This document shows, one piece after another, positions 9,870 to 21,727 of a stretch of 64,000 nt of DNA. A model generated the notes under the pieces. That model ran no database searches. It was not told the DNA's origin and was given only the letters and a program-made list of their open reading frames with translations. The translations under genes were made by a program, and so were the position numbers. How positions within the stretch are numbered: the first letter of the stretch is position 1; each line of letters opens with the position of its first letter. The DNA comes from Clavaria fumosa. Its lineage: Eukaryota > Basidiomycota > Agaricomycetes > Agaricales > Clavariaceae. The stretch spans positions 496,001 to 560,000 of the forward strand of contig OX637794.1 in the NCBI GenBank assembly GCA_951802425.1, written 5' to 3'.

Positions 9870-11477
9870 ATGGAAAACTTCGATTCCCTCCTCTTCCAAA
9901 ACGTGGTCCAAGCGATGACAGAGGCACGGGCCATGGTGCTGGGTGAAGAGTTGCCAGAACAGGGGCAGGATGGTGAATATGCAGAGTGGGTGCAGATGTA
10001 CAGGGGCGATGCGGTACATGGTGTCTGTTTCTTTGTTTTCCACATCGCACTGACAAGTTATAGAATGATTTTCTTGCTGGCTATGTTGCCGCAATCGACG
10101 ATGACGTGGAAGTGGACGAGGGACTTGTCCTCATTGCGCGGAAGCTCAAGAAGTGGCGAAGGCTCTGCGGGGACGAATGGACCGCCGAGCGGGCAAGGAA
10201 ACAGGAGGAGGCCGAAGCCGAAAAGGAACGCGTGAGTGAGGATAGGGCGGCCACCGAGAGGGCCACAGCGGAGGCAGAAGCGGAGGGGAGAAGGATGGAG
10301 GCGGCGAGGGCTGCCGAGAAGAGGGCGCGACTCGCCCGGGAGCGAGGATGATGAAGAAGAAGGGGAGGGGGTTACAGCAGAAGCAGTAACAGCAGCAACA
10401 GCAACAACAGCAACAGAAGCAACTGCGCCGGCTGCCAACGCAGCAGCAATGACCACGACTGCGACGGATCCAGCGGTCGTTTTGGAGCCGGGATCGAGTG
10501 AAGGAATGGATCCGAAGACGGGTGCCGTGAGCAAGGCGGGGGCCACGGAGGGCGATCAAGACGGTGGCCGGACCATGTGGGGAACCGATGGGGTAACGCC
10601 TGTCAGTGTCATCAAGGCGGGGGCGACCAGTGCGAAGGCCGGGACGCGCTATCTGGTGGTCGAGGTGCGCCCTGTGCTGAGGCATCGGGCCGATGGGCGG
10701 ATGACGGTGTCGTTCCACAATTCGCCGGTACAGGCCGAAGATGAGAAACGGGTGACGGAGGGACAAGGGCGAGGGAGGAGGATCGGAGTGGGGACGGACA
10801 TTGAGCTTCGGGCTGCGCGACCGCCTGGGGACAAGGTAAGTGGTCAGATGAGGTTTTTGAGGCTTAGATCTCTGATCCGGAAAATAGGAACACAAGCCAG
10901 CCTGCAAAGCGTGCGCCCGGAAATGGTGTGCATGTTACAGAGTGGAAGGAGTGGCGTGCCGGTGGTGCCGGACCTACAAGGTGTCATGCAGTCTCTTGGC
11001 TGTATGAGGTAAGTAATATTCTTTTTATTTCTGTTGTTGAAACAATCTGATAGGTGTGTTTCAGGAGTGAAGGCCGAGAAGGCGGCGGTGTCTGGCACTG
11101 GAGGTAAGTCAAGAAAGTATCGGATCCGCATTAGCTAACGTATCGGAGCAGGTCCAAAGGTGACGGAGGTGACCGGGAGCAAGAGGCCGAGGCGAGGTGC
11201 AATGCAGGCACCGGTCCATGAGGAGACGACACCGGAGGAGGAGGAGGATGAAATTGAGGATGACGATAGTGTGGAGTTGGTGGAGCCACCGGCAAAGTGA
11301 AAGAAGGTGGAGGCAGGTCCGAGTCGGAAGGGTAAGGAGCAGGAGACAGTGGCAGGATCATCCACGAGAGAGGCGCTGGAGCGGGCGCTCCAGATGATGG
11401 AGAGGGGGGCTGATCAGGTGAAGGCCAGAGCCAAGCTGCTCCGGATGCTTCTCCTTGGTGAGCCCTTAACAGTATAA
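9870..11477 (+). pseudogene. Antisense Zn2Cys6 gene of element B
   Basis: This gene starts MENFDSLLFQNVVQAMTE 158 bp inside the 3' LTR, opposite to gag-pol. It matches the gene of element E segment by segment, including intron positions: after GDA (gtacat...ttatag), after PGDK (gtaagtgg...aaatag), after the cysteine cluster (gtaagtaat...tttcag) and before PKVTEVTGSKRPRRG (gtaagtcaa...gagcag). The Zn2Cys6 cluster is CKACARKWCAC then CRWCRTYKVSC. An in-frame TGA replaces the expected CGA just after the cluster (near 11008), and another TGA lies near 11297 inside the Lys-rich stretch. The coding potential is therefore broken, and the order and splice sites are kept. Confidence 0.75.
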
Positions 11478-11749
11478 ATGTTTTGTTTTTATCTGTGTTT
11501 TTCTTCTTTTTCAATATAGTACTATTATGTGTAAGGAAAGTGAGTGAGGGATGTGAAAGTGTGAGATAAAGGTAAAATGGAACATCGGGTATAAAGTTTG
11601 GACTTGTCTGAAATTTTTTTAAAAATTATTATTATTATTTATTTATTTTAGCCTTTTTTTTTTTTTTTTTTTGACACTTTAATCAAAGGGAATGATAAGG
11701 GAAATAAGGGATTCGATGGGGAAAATGCTTAACAGTGAGGCCGAAGTTT
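11478..11749. other. AT-rich spacer with poly(T), element B
   Basis: This is the spacer between the antisense gene and the end of integrase. It includes an (ATT)n stretch near 11627-11650 and a run of about 21 T near 11654-11674. In element E the matching poly(A) is directly fused to RNase H, which marks the deletion boundary there. Confidence 0.65.
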
Positions 11750-13010
11750 TCAGGTTGCTCTGGAGCATTGCGGACGAGTTTCCGGAGCGTTGGTGTCGGC
11801 AGCTTCATTGTCAGATTCATCGGATAGATCGGCAGCTTGGCTTTCCCCATCCCCGGTGTCGATAGAGTTATGTGAGGCCTTGTGTATTTGATAGCATGGG
11901 ATGTCCTCGTTTAACTCTGTCATTTGGTTGATGATAGATGTGACTGGAATCAATGTTTGCGACCGCGGATAGTAGGAAATGATGCAGAAAGCTGCATAGT
12001 GGATCTTTGAGACAGCGCTGTCGAGTTCTGAGAGAATATATGCACCGTATTGAGTTCGGCGAACAACGATCATCAGTCCGAAGAATCACGGTTTTGTCTT
12101 CCGATTTAATTCCATTTCTACGGCCAAGTTTCAGATCAGTACCAACGATCCAGGTTTGAAATCATAGTCAATGATAGAGTTCCGATGTGCATCAATAAAC
12201 TGCTTGACAGATTGTTTTCGGGCAGCGAGCACTTTGTCAGCGATTGTTGTTAGATCTTCTTCCCGTTTTTGTAGTTGGCGGGAACGGAGGGCTATCAGTT
12301 CTGGAGTGGTCATCGGGGCATTGGCGGTCGGAATTAGATATGTTGCTTCGGATATGTCAAAGGGGAAAAGCAGTTCAATGCCGTGTGCGATGTAAAATGG
12401 AGAGTGACCGGTGGATTCATCTCCATTTGCTGCTTTGATCAATGACTCATGGACCGAGCAGTGGGCATGTTCAATGACACTGTTAGTGCAGGAATTATAT
12501 CCAGAAATATGGATGTGGCATATTCCGTACTGTTCCTTGAGGAAATCAAGGGCCTTGATAAATGGGGCTCTGTTATCCGTAATAATCTCTTGTACTGCTC
12601 CCCATCGGCATAGTATATCTTCAAATATAAAAGTTCCGATAAGTCAGGCAGTCTCATTCTGTAACGGTCTTGCTTCCGGATATGCGGACAATGAACATCA
12701 GGCATGGACAAGGAATCGAAAACCGTGAACTCTGGTTAGGAACATGGTGTCAATGTGCGCTCGACGGAAAAGACTGGCTGGTGTGGTAACCATTGGTGGA
12801 ATGAAGATTTTCCGAATTTGCCGAGTCTGACACGGGTGACAAGTTTGGACAAACCACTTTACGTCTTGATTCAACATCGGCCACCAGAACCGATGTAGAA
12901 TACATGTCTGGACTACGTAAACACCTTTGTGGCCAAGTGAATCGTGTGCCTGAGTGATGATCGCAAGCCACTTGTGGTCTGCTGGTATTACCTGGTGGCA
13001 TCCATTGGGT
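11750..13010 (-). pseudogene. Element B integrase remnants
   Basis: Minus-strand frames carry an HHCC-type zinc region near 12830-12960 (HDSLGHKGVY, then WFVQTCHPCQTRQ). Later parts of the core are in separate frames, such as ANGDESTGHSPFYIAHGIE near 12400 and KPGSLVLI near 12140. Order and spacing fit a Ty3/gypsy integrase, but four or more frame changes interrupt it. This entire block is missing from element E. Confidence 0.7.
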
Positions 13011-15270
13011 CAGCAACGCCATAGCTTGTCATCAAGAATGAAGAACTCGGATGCGGAGCAGACTAATCGTCGGAACTGGTTTGCGTCGATGCCGGAAGGA
13101 CAGATCAGGTTTCGAAGGAAAGATTCGATTTTGCGGAGTTGGTCGTCTCTTTTCTTTGCTGCGTCTGACCAAGGGATAACAATGACGGAAGATTCATTCA
13201 CGGCTGGTGAATCATCGGATGGCTCCATCAAATTGAGTAGCATCGATCCTTTGAAGCCAGTGTGAGCGATGTCAGGGAGCTGCGCCTCGGATCGGTAGGA
13301 AGATTCGGGTGCTTGATTCATGCATTCAATGGCGAACATGTAGCTCCAATCAATCCATTCTTCATGATCTTTGGACTCAGTGTCATCTTCACCATCTGTG
13401 GCACATCGGCATGATAACCCGTCAGCTCCGGTATGTTTATCTGCGGGGATATGAACAAGGTCGAAATCGAAAAGTAGTATACTGGCAATCCATCGATTCA
13501 TGGCAGTGTTTGGTTGAATGTCTGGATTGTTTGGTATACCCTTAATAAATTTGGCATCCATTTTGACAGTGAATTTCGGAAGGCCGACAAGGTAAATCTG
13601 GTACAACCGAAGGGCGTGAAACAGTCTGTATAACTCGATTTTTGCTTGAGAGTATCGGGCCTTGTGTTTGTTCCAGGTAATCAAACCGAACCTAGATGGA
13701 TACCGGATTCCCTCTTCTCCGATTTGAAATAGTGCAAAGCCGATGGCGATGTTGGACGAATCAACAGCCATAATCACAGGTACAAGTTAGGCTGACAAGT
13801 GGTCGGGCAAGTACGGCGTAGTTTTTAATGAATATCCAGAGCAGTCCGCAGACGCCTAAAAATGATCGGACATCTGTGAGTGTTTCGCACAGAGGCCAGT
13901 CTCGGATGCATTGAACATTGGAAGCATCCGGAACTCGCCCTTCATATGTGCATGTGTGTCTGGTAACGATTGTTTCGGGGGTGCAGATTGTCATTTTCTT
14001 GCCATTAAAGGTTCCTCCAACTTTCTTGACTCGTTGGAGCACCCGGTTGACGTTATTCAAATGCTCCCAAACAAACTGCCGTATTTGCGGATTTTCTGGG
14101 ATCATCTCGTAAGTGTTTCCGGGCCCTTAATTGCTACATTGTCTACAAATGGGATGGTTACGTGCGGAATTTCGTCTTGCAGGATATGCATGACGTCTCC
14201 ATGCATAATTTGCGTCACATTGGTGTATCCCATCGGGATGCAAGTGAGCTGTTTGGCTCCAAGAGGGGTTTGGAATGTGGTAAGGTCTCGGCTTCACTTG
14301 TCGAGAGACCGTTGATTGAAGGAGACAAATAAATCAAGTGATCTGTAGCATCTGCATCCAGTGAATGATTCCACAAAAACCTCCATTATCGGGGGAACCG
14401 CCGAGTCACCGATAGTGACTTTATTCAACGGCTGTAGGTTGTGTATGAGTTGGAGGGACTTTCTGTCTTTCTTTAACATGCAAAACCACTGGGACCGATA
14501 AGATGAATTGGATTCTTTGTAGACTCCAGCTGCTATCTTTTCTCGGATAACCTTTAGGACTTCATCGTAGATGCTGGGGGGAATTGGTATATTTTTGAAA
14601 ATCCAGGGGACATGTTCGACTGTTGGGATGATAATCGGATTGAAGTATTTTGCGTTGAATCATCCTTTTTCGGTCTCCTTCCAAGCGAAGGCATCTTCCT
14701 GGGCTTTAATAAGATAGTGAATGAGTTTTTCTTCCTCTGGCCATAAAAATCTGGTGGGGTTTGCATTATGCACATCTTTCCAGTCTTGAGTATATTGGAG
14801 ACTGGGGGTGAAATCAGGGGGGTGTGTTGGAAGAGTTGGTATATCGGCTAGGGGGTCTGGATGCTGACATCAGACAATCCGAAATTCTTCAGGTACTGTT
14901 GCTTTGATCAGATTGACACGGTTCACCACCTTCTTATATTTCTTTCCTAGGTAAACTGGCAAAACAGCGTCTGTAGATGGGAAATTCATTTCGAAGGTAT
15001 TGTTGTACAGGGGATATGCGATATTCGGATGTGTCGGTTCACATTCGGTAGCGACCGGGGAATCAACAGATTCGAGAGAACTGTCCGGGACACTGATACA
15101 AGGAATGGGATCGAGAGGGGCTAGATTTACAAAGAAAGATGATGAGGAATTCTGAATGGAAGTGGAAAAGATGGCTGGAGTCTCGTATTTGGGTATAGTT
15201 TCTGTGTCCGCATTGACCAGAGGTGAGTCCATAGGTTTGCGGATGTTCAAGGCTCCAGCCCTTAAAAATC
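13011..15270 (-). pseudogene. Element B reverse transcriptase and RNase H
   Basis: Minus-strand pieces match element E in order: RT start near 14800, LVHNLQPLNKVTIGD-type sequence near 14430, IPFVDNVAIKG-like sequence at the catalytic site near 14140, the thumb with DWPLCETLTDVRSFLGVC near 13880, and RNase H at 13010-13777 (AVDSSNIAIGFALFQIGEEG). In E the catalytic box is FVDD; here it has changed. Several frame shifts and stops are present. Confidence 0.75.
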
Positions 15271-17604
15271 TGGATGCGGTTTCTTGTTGTTCAATGTTTT
15301 GCGGATTGGGATTCGCTCTCTTGTTGGCACTATGATTCGTTCTCCTGTGTTCAGATCGTTTAGAATGAGGTCCTGGGCCCCATGGGGATGATCGATTGTT
15401 TGCGAGCCGGTTAGCATAAAAAATGGTCGTCCAACAAGAACCTCGCAGGGCAGTGTGTCTGCCACTTGCATTTGAACATGGAATGTGCACGGACCGATCT
15501 GTAAAGGGAAATTCTTAATGAGTCCGAGCGTCGGAGCGATTGTGCCATGGGATGATTCCATGTGGATCACTCGTTTGGAGTGCAGCGGATTGCTGAGCTT
15601 CTCCCAAACGTCTCGCTGCATTGCTACAATCGAACTTCCCTGGTCGAGAAGGCACTCCGCAGCGATTCGACCACCCAATATGCCTTCTACGATGCGGAGC
15701 AGAGCAGCATCGACTGCCACAATGAGATCGGAGGTGTCCGGGGCCGTAATATTTGTGTAGAGCATATCCTGTATGACAGAAGCGGTGACCGGAAGACAGC
15801 GGGCAGTAACCATATCCTTCATCTTTTTGCGGACATCTCCAGAAATGGCGAGTAGTTCACAAGGTGTCATGCAGACCAGGATGTCGAGTGCGCGATTGAA
15901 AACTTGTTGAACAGTTACCGGATTTTCAATCGGAGCTTGGTAATGATACTGGACGTCGGATCGTTCGATTCTTTCTGGCTTCGATGGACGAGCAACCTGG
16001 GTCGGCGTAATGACAACAGCGGGCAGGAGAGGTAACCTAGATGGCTGTGGATCGTTATTTCAGGGTGCGGGCGCTTTCCTTTTGCCCTTGTCTATTTTCT
16101 TTGCTACATCGTTTGCGAAGGTCCAAACCATGTTTTCCAACGCACTTCCTTTGTTATCTTCTTCGCCAGATGCATCTTCCATCTCCGGGGGATCCCCGGA
16201 TGAATCGGTCGGCTGTGCTTCAAATACCGCAGTAGTTGCCGGCTGCGTGTTCTGGGATTGGTAAGTGGCATAATACTTATCAAAGTGCTCTGATAGATTG
16301 TTCCCCACAATAGTACCTGGCAAGTATTGTCCAGAAGGAAGGCAGATCCTGCCTTCGGTGTTCCGCATACATTTACCAGACTTGATGTATTCGAGGGCTT
16401 TCGGACAAGCACTAACAAAATGACCAAGTTCCAAACAGAAGTTACATGTCCGATTTGTAGGGGAATTCGTGATCCAAGGAGTGGATCGTTTTGCTGGTTC
16501 AAGAGACTGAGCTGATAAAATTGATTCCAGGCAAGCCATTGTAGAAGCAAATGTCACCAAGGCCACGGACATGTCAAGCTCTACCTTCTTGACTACTGGT
16601 TTCGTTTCTCTCCCAGGGGCTGAAAATGCGAAACGGATGGGTCCGGAAAATTGATCAGTTGTCACAGAGTGCGGGGATGTCGAGGAAAGTAGGAACTCGG
16701 CTGCAGCGTGTACGTCATTCATGGGGTATGGATCCTCTGGATGGTGATTCAGTAGTATAATAGGAAGCCAGCTCTCGATCCAGCACCTTGTATGATCCCC
16801 AAATCCGAGGATGTAAAGTCGGTTCCTATCATTTGTAGACATACGCTGTGAACTGATCAAATGCGAGGTGATCTGAAGAAAGTCCCAGTAATACTCTCCA
16901 TGTTCTGCACACATGTAAACTCCTTTTTGGGCTGAGTCTGATATGAAACAGTCCAAATGGGTGACGGAAAACAAACGGCCGCCATTGGAACCTGGATAAA
17001 GGCATCGGACAGCCGCTTTGAAGGTATCCCAAGTCCATTCCGGGTGCGGGTTGGGTGTGAGACTTTCCCAAAGAAGACATGTATTGGTGTCGAGGTAATG
17101 CTTTGCGTACCAAATTAAATCGGCCTCTGGGACGTCTGGATTAATGCTGGTGAGTACGATGTCGATGTCCTCGAAGTACTGGTTGAGGTGGGTCAGTACT
17201 CCGTCAAAGGCAGGGGCCCCGTGAGTGCCACAGAGTGGATATCTTGGTTGATTAGCCATTTGTATTGGTGCATAGGGTGGTAAGTGAACTTCGTCTGGTG
17301 AATTCTGAGGCGCTTCTGGTGGGAAGTGAAGGATGTTCGATTTGAGGGGGAGTGGTGTAAGCAGTTCTTCGAAGATCTGTGGTAACGTGGTAATGGGAGC
17401 AAAACTCGTATGGGAGTATACGATTGATGAGATACTAGGGATGTCCAATGGAAGTAGATGAGAAGTTTCAATTAGTTCTCCGGCAAGTCTGGTATGCAGT
17501 GGTTCCGAAGTCGGATTCGGGTTTCGCACTCTCAGGCATTCGGAATGTCGAGGCTGGAAAGCAGATGAGCCTCTTGGAATCCTCGAAGGCTGTAGTGAAG
17601 ACAT
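15262..17604 (-). pseudogene. Element B gag and protease
   Basis: A long open stretch (16060-17604, 514 codons) starts MSSLQPSRIPRGSSAF and contains the capsid-like region and a zinc knuckle (CNFCLELGHFVSAC). After a frame change, 15262-15870 holds the protease-like part (CLLDQGSSIVAMQRDVWE) with an unusual DQGS in place of DSG/DTG. At the gag/pol junction the minus strand reads gatttttaagggctgg. The ATG used here (17604) is ACG in element E. Confidence 0.8.
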
Positions 17605-17620
17605 TGTTATGACCCCCTCA

Positions 17621-17632
17621 CGGTGGGCTCCA
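17621..17632 (-). promoter_or_regulatory. Primer binding site of element B
   Basis: The minus strand reads TGGAGCCCACCG four bases inside the 5' LTR. It begins with TGG, the complement of a tRNA CCA end. The identical 12-mer follows the 5' LTR of element E with the same 4-base gap. The tRNA was not identified. Confidence 0.6.
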
Positions 17633-17636
17633 AAAT

Positions 17637-18543
17637 TGTAGTAGGCTGTACTGGTGTTGGCTGCAAATAGGTGTTCATGGCCAGGTTCTTCAGGGGGTCT
17701 TGTTACACATCGGAGACACTAAACAGAACCTTAGAGGATGTAGCAGTTGAGTGTAAAATGTTCAGAGAATGAAAATATACATTGTCCGGAGTATCCGGTA
17801 TCGGGTCCGATAGAGTCCGATGTTCGGATCGAAAGTTCGAGAGGCTGGTGATGATGAAGGCCAGCGGTTCAAGAGGTACTACAAAGGGTGGGCTCGTCGA
17901 AGGTCGCAACAAGAGGATGACAGTCAAAAAGCCGAATTTTCCATAGAGTCTGGTACGTACTTAAGTACATTTTCCTAAGTACAGCAAATCCGATTCTATG
18001 GAAGTCTCCGGAACTTACAGAAGGTAATGCAGTATCATGTGCAAGATCATATGGAGGTCATAAGTCGTAAAGGAGTCGTGCGGTTCGGGGGAATAAGGTG
18101 TCTGATGATCGGTATACATCCGGACCGCTTGTTAAATGAAGGAAAGCGTAGGGGGTACAGCAAGTGAATACTAGGAACAATGGGCAAAGTGCTGTAAAGG
18201 GTTTGAAATGTTGAAATGAACAGACAGTTGAAAGGGAACACAATATGAAATTTACAGCATGGTATATGAAATAAAGGAAGGAAAATGGAATAGTGACTGT
18301 GTTGAGTGCTGACCATGCTGGAGTGATGAAATAGAAAGGTGTAGGCAGTGTGTGTGACCTGCAGGCTGTCATCTTCATGGGGGATTGAAGACCGGAGAGT
18401 CTGGTATCAGACATTTATCGGATGTTCCGGATGTTATCGGACAGTGTCGGATCGTTATCGGGCACTGTTGCCTTGGATGCCAAAATATCCGGATAGTTGG
18501 TATCTGTCATGTTTCTTCGTTTAAACTGTATATTATCCTTACA
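17637..18543 (-). repeat. 5' LTR of element B (907 bp)
   Basis: The minus strand starts TGTAAGGATAATATACAG and ends CTACTACA. It aligns along its length with the 918-bp LTRs of element E, for example CAATCCCCCATGAAGAT against caatcccccgtgacgat, with many C-to-T type differences. The right boundary abuts element C integrase. Confidence 0.88.
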
Positions 18544-18956
18544 CCATGGTTGCTGACGACTTTCTGGGGAATACCATGGTTCTGGAATACTCAGTCATGC
18601 AAGATCCTTGCCACTCCTAGACTTGTCAAGTCAAACCCAATTGCCTTGATGAGTGTCTGTTTAGTAAACTTGTTGACAATAACAAGGATGGAATCAAACC
18701 CACAGGATTGTGGTAGCAGTCCTACTATATCCCAGCCGTTTGCCAACCATGGTCCATTTGGCACTGGGTGTGGGTACAGGGGGGCAGTGTGCTTGGTCTG
18801 GTCAGGTTTGATTCTCTGGCATCCCTCACATCCAGCCACATAGTGCTCCACGTCTTTCACCATTTCTGGCCACCAGTAGGATTTGAGTACCACAGCTTTC
18901 ATTTTCTTGGCTCTGGGGTGTCCTGCGATGGGGAGGTCATGCTCATAGTTGAGCAC
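18544..18956 (-). pseudogene. Element C integrase (5' part only)
   Basis: The minus-strand frame gives the HHCC region (AGHPRAKKMKAVV, YVAGCEGCQRIKPDQ) and the first catalytic aspartate in GWDIVGLLPQ. It is truncated by element B just before the second catalytic aspartate would occur (NHGIPQKVVSN). The HHCC region is very close to that of element D (YVAGCKKCQRTKPD). Confidence 0.8.
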
Positions 18957-19277
18957 TGTTTCACATACAACAGGGGGTATTCACATGGTGCCACTCTTCC
19001 ACCACAACCCAAAGCAATCTTGCATCCAACTGTCATCGAGCTCCTCGGGTTTCGTGTTGTGTTCTGCACTATTTTTCTGGAGCAGCGTCTCCATCTCCGA
19101 AGTGAAACCAGTGCGTGCATCCACTGTAGAGGGGAGCACCTGGATGGGAGTGTCTTCTTCCATGGCATCTCCATAGTCTGGCCTTCATGACAAGGTATCA
19201 GCCTTCATATTACTTTTGCCAGTGTGGTACTTGATTACGAAGTCGAAGCTCTGGAGCTCTCCATACCAGCGTATTTG

Positions 19278-20756
19278 TCATGGCTTCAATTTCTGAGGTT
19301 TTCTGAAGTATTGAAGGTTGGTGTGGTCAGTCCAGATTTCGAAGGTTTCTTCCACTCCTATGAGATATGCTCTCCATTCTCTGAGCACCTGGATGACTGC
19401 AAGGAACTCCTTATCATAGACATTGTAGTTTTTCTCAGCAGCAGTGAGGGCTTGGGAGATGTAGTCAACCAGTCTCCAGGTGCCGTCAGCCTGCAGTTGA
19501 GAAAGAACTCCACCAGTGGCAAGATTACTCACATCCGTTTCTACCTTCCATTTACCTGAGTCCTGGGGTAGAGCAAGAACTGGGGCTGAGACAAGTGCCC
19601 TTTTCAGGTCTAGGAACGCTGCGACCTGTTCAGTTTGCCAACACCAGGGAATGTTGCTGGTAAGCTTGAACAGGGGCTTTGCTCGTGAGGACAAGTTAGG
19701 GATGAAGCGCCACAGGTGATTGATCATTCCCAGGAAGCACTGAAGTTCCTTGACGTTTCGGGGGGGTGGCCAGTTCCTTATGGCCTCTGCCTTAGCCGGG
19801 TCGTGTTCAAGTCAATTATGGGAAAGCCTGAGTCCTAAGTAGAAGACTTCGGCTTTCTCAAATTCGCACTTGCTCAGTCATAGGCACAGTCCATTGTCAC
19901 AGAAAGTCTGCAGCACACAGTCCATCCAGTAACAGTGGGTCGCGAGGTCATCGGCAAATACAATGACATCATTGATGTATGCGAGTACATGTCCGCCAGC
20001 AATTTCCTCTTGCAGGATGTGGTTCATGAACCTCTGGAAAGTCACAGGAGCATTCTGAAGTCCAAACCACATTACTGTAGGCTCAAATAGGCCTTGCAAG
20101 GTCAGAAAAGCACATCGTTCCTGGTGTCCCTCCCACAACCTCATCAAGGGGAACCCTCCTTTCGCATCAATCTTAGAGAAGATCCTCACACCATGTAGCT
20201 TGTCTACACAGTCTCGGATATGCAGTAGTGGGAACTTGTCTTTGATCAAGTACAAATTAAGGCACAAGTAGTCGATGATGGGTCAGAGCTTGTCTTTCTC
20301 TTGCTTGAAGAAGAATGGGCTGGCATAAGGAGACTTAGAGGGCTTTATCCTCCCAGAAGTCAGCTGCTCATCAATCCATCAGTTCGTCTCAATCATCTCT
20401 TCCCTTGTCAGTGAATAGAGCTTCGAGGATAAGTGCCCTGGATCCTTGCGGAACTTGATCTTAATGTCAAAATTGGGTTGCAGTTTGGGCAGTTTGTCCC
20501 ACTTAGCCTCACTGAAGACCGTTGGGTATAGTGATAGCCAATCTGGCATGGTCGTGGTATCTGAGAAGTGGTTGTCCATAATGGTTTGGAAGGCATTGTC
20601 ATAGTTGCTGGTTTTGGGGTAATGGTGGGCAGGATGAAGCCCTGGAAATGGAAAGCATCTCTGGGGGCAGCGTCTGAAGGATACCTTCCCTTGGGCCCAG
20701 TCGATATCAGGATTGTGCCTTGTCAACCAGTCGTGTCCCAGGATTACTTTGTGCAA
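19278..20756 (-). pseudogene. Element C reverse transcriptase and RNase H
   Basis: The frames include the RT palm (MWFGLQNAPVTFQRFMNHIL; catalytic box YIND in LAYINDVIVFADD rather than YIDD), the connection (NLSSRAKPLFKLTSNIPW) and RNase H (KVETDVSNLATGGVLSQ, AEKNYNVYDKEFLAVIQVL). The upstream part at 20379-20756 holds GHDWLTRHNPDIDWAQGKV, the protease-RT link. Separate frames and the changed box show decay. Confidence 0.82.
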
Positions 20757-20800
20757 TTTTGTCGTGCCAAGCAGGAAGTGAATTCTTTCCTGGTGGTCAC

Positions 20801-21220
20801 CTACAGTATCACCAGGGTGAGGTCAATCCCATACCTGATGGGGCCATTCTTATTCATGGAGCCATCAACATTGAACACCTGGATTGGCATTGGCAAGGGC
20901 ACAGGTTCCAGTCCTAGGTCTTTGCACCAGTCGAGGTCCATAAAACAATTTGTGCAACCTGAGTCTATCAGGACTTTGGGGCTCCCCCATTGTGCCGTGG
21001 TGAAGGTCTCAAAATGTGCTGGCAGAGTCAGGTCTCTTTTTTGTTTTTTCAGTTTTTCCTCCACAACCTTTATGGTGGTTGTGTCCTCGAGTCCATTTGT
21101 GCTCTGGGCATGTCTCCATTGCAAGATTGTATATTTGGGTATACTTGCTACAGGTACAGGGGCAGGGGTGGGAACATTGCTCATACTATTGTAGAGACGC
21201 GAGTTCAGACTTACTGCGTC
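20801..21220 (-). pseudogene. Element C aspartic protease
   Basis: The minus-strand frame contains the retropepsin-type active site KVLIDSGCTNCFMDLDW, followed by VFNVDGSMNKNGPI as in element D (FKNIDGTTNVSGAF). The upstream side is interrupted by a hAT-like MITE at 21221-21727. Confidence 0.8.
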
Positions 21221-21727
21221 TAGGGATGAGCGTGGGTAACCCATGGGTATCCAAGGCTCTACCCGTACCCGTACCCGCACATACCTGTACCTGTAACCCA
21301 TGCAGGTTTACCCATCATTTTGAGCCAAAGAACATTCAAATTGGACAAGAATTGGGAGAGATATGATCAAAACAATGAATTAATTGTATCTCAGTAGTGT
21401 TGCCACGGTTTGGTTAATTTCAGTTAACCGAACTCCAACTGATGCTTTTAAAACTTCAATAAATTCTGTAAAATTATGGAAATATTTCTGGAGATTTCTA
21501 CACATATTTTAAACCTACTCTAATTTTTCTGCGATTTTACAGATTTTATTTGAGATCAGTTTGAGTTCGGTTAACCGAAATTAACCGAACCATGGCAACA
21601 CTATATCTCAGTCAATTCTGATCCAATTTGGATGTTTTTGGGCTTGTTTTGAAGCTGACAGGTAAGGAAATCCATACCCGTACCCGTACCCGCATGTACC
21701 CGTACCCGTGACCCGTGCTCTTCCCTA
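21221..21727. mobile_element. hAT-like MITE (507 bp) inside element C
   Basis: Ends are TAGGGATGAGCGTGGGT and, reversed, TAGGGAAGAGCACGGGT: 17-bp terminal inverted repeats with three mismatches. Flanks are actgcgtc (21213-21220) and actgcatc (21728-21735), an 8-bp target-site duplication with one change. TAGGG-type ends and 8-bp duplications are typical of hAT elements. It encodes nothing; the subterminal parts are runs of tacccg/cgggta repeats. A second MITE sits inside it. Confidence 0.85.
21395..21603. mobile_element. Second hAT-like MITE (209 bp) nested in the first
   Basis: Long inverted ends: TAGTGTTGCCACGGTTTGGT at the left and its near-complement at the right (...accatggcaacacta), with inner arms ggttaatttcagttaaccga and its complement. 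Identical 8-bp flanks tatctcag lie at 21387-21394 and 21604-21611. Foldback structure, 8-bp duplication and lack of coding capacity fit a hAT-type MITE. Confidence 0.87.

Larger units (their letters stand above)
9575..18543 (-). mobile_element. Element B: decayed Ty3/gypsy element, same family as E
   Basis: A complete 5' LTR lies at 17637-18543 and a truncated 3' LTR at 9575-9712. Between them, right to left, are the primer binding site, gag with zinc knuckle, protease, RT, RNase H, integrase and an opposite-strand Zn2Cys6 gene. The same parts occur in element E in the other orientation. Frames are broken in many places and CpG-containing codons of E often appear as TG or CA here. It sits inside the integrase region of element C at its right end. 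No chromodomain was seen. Confidence 0.88.
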
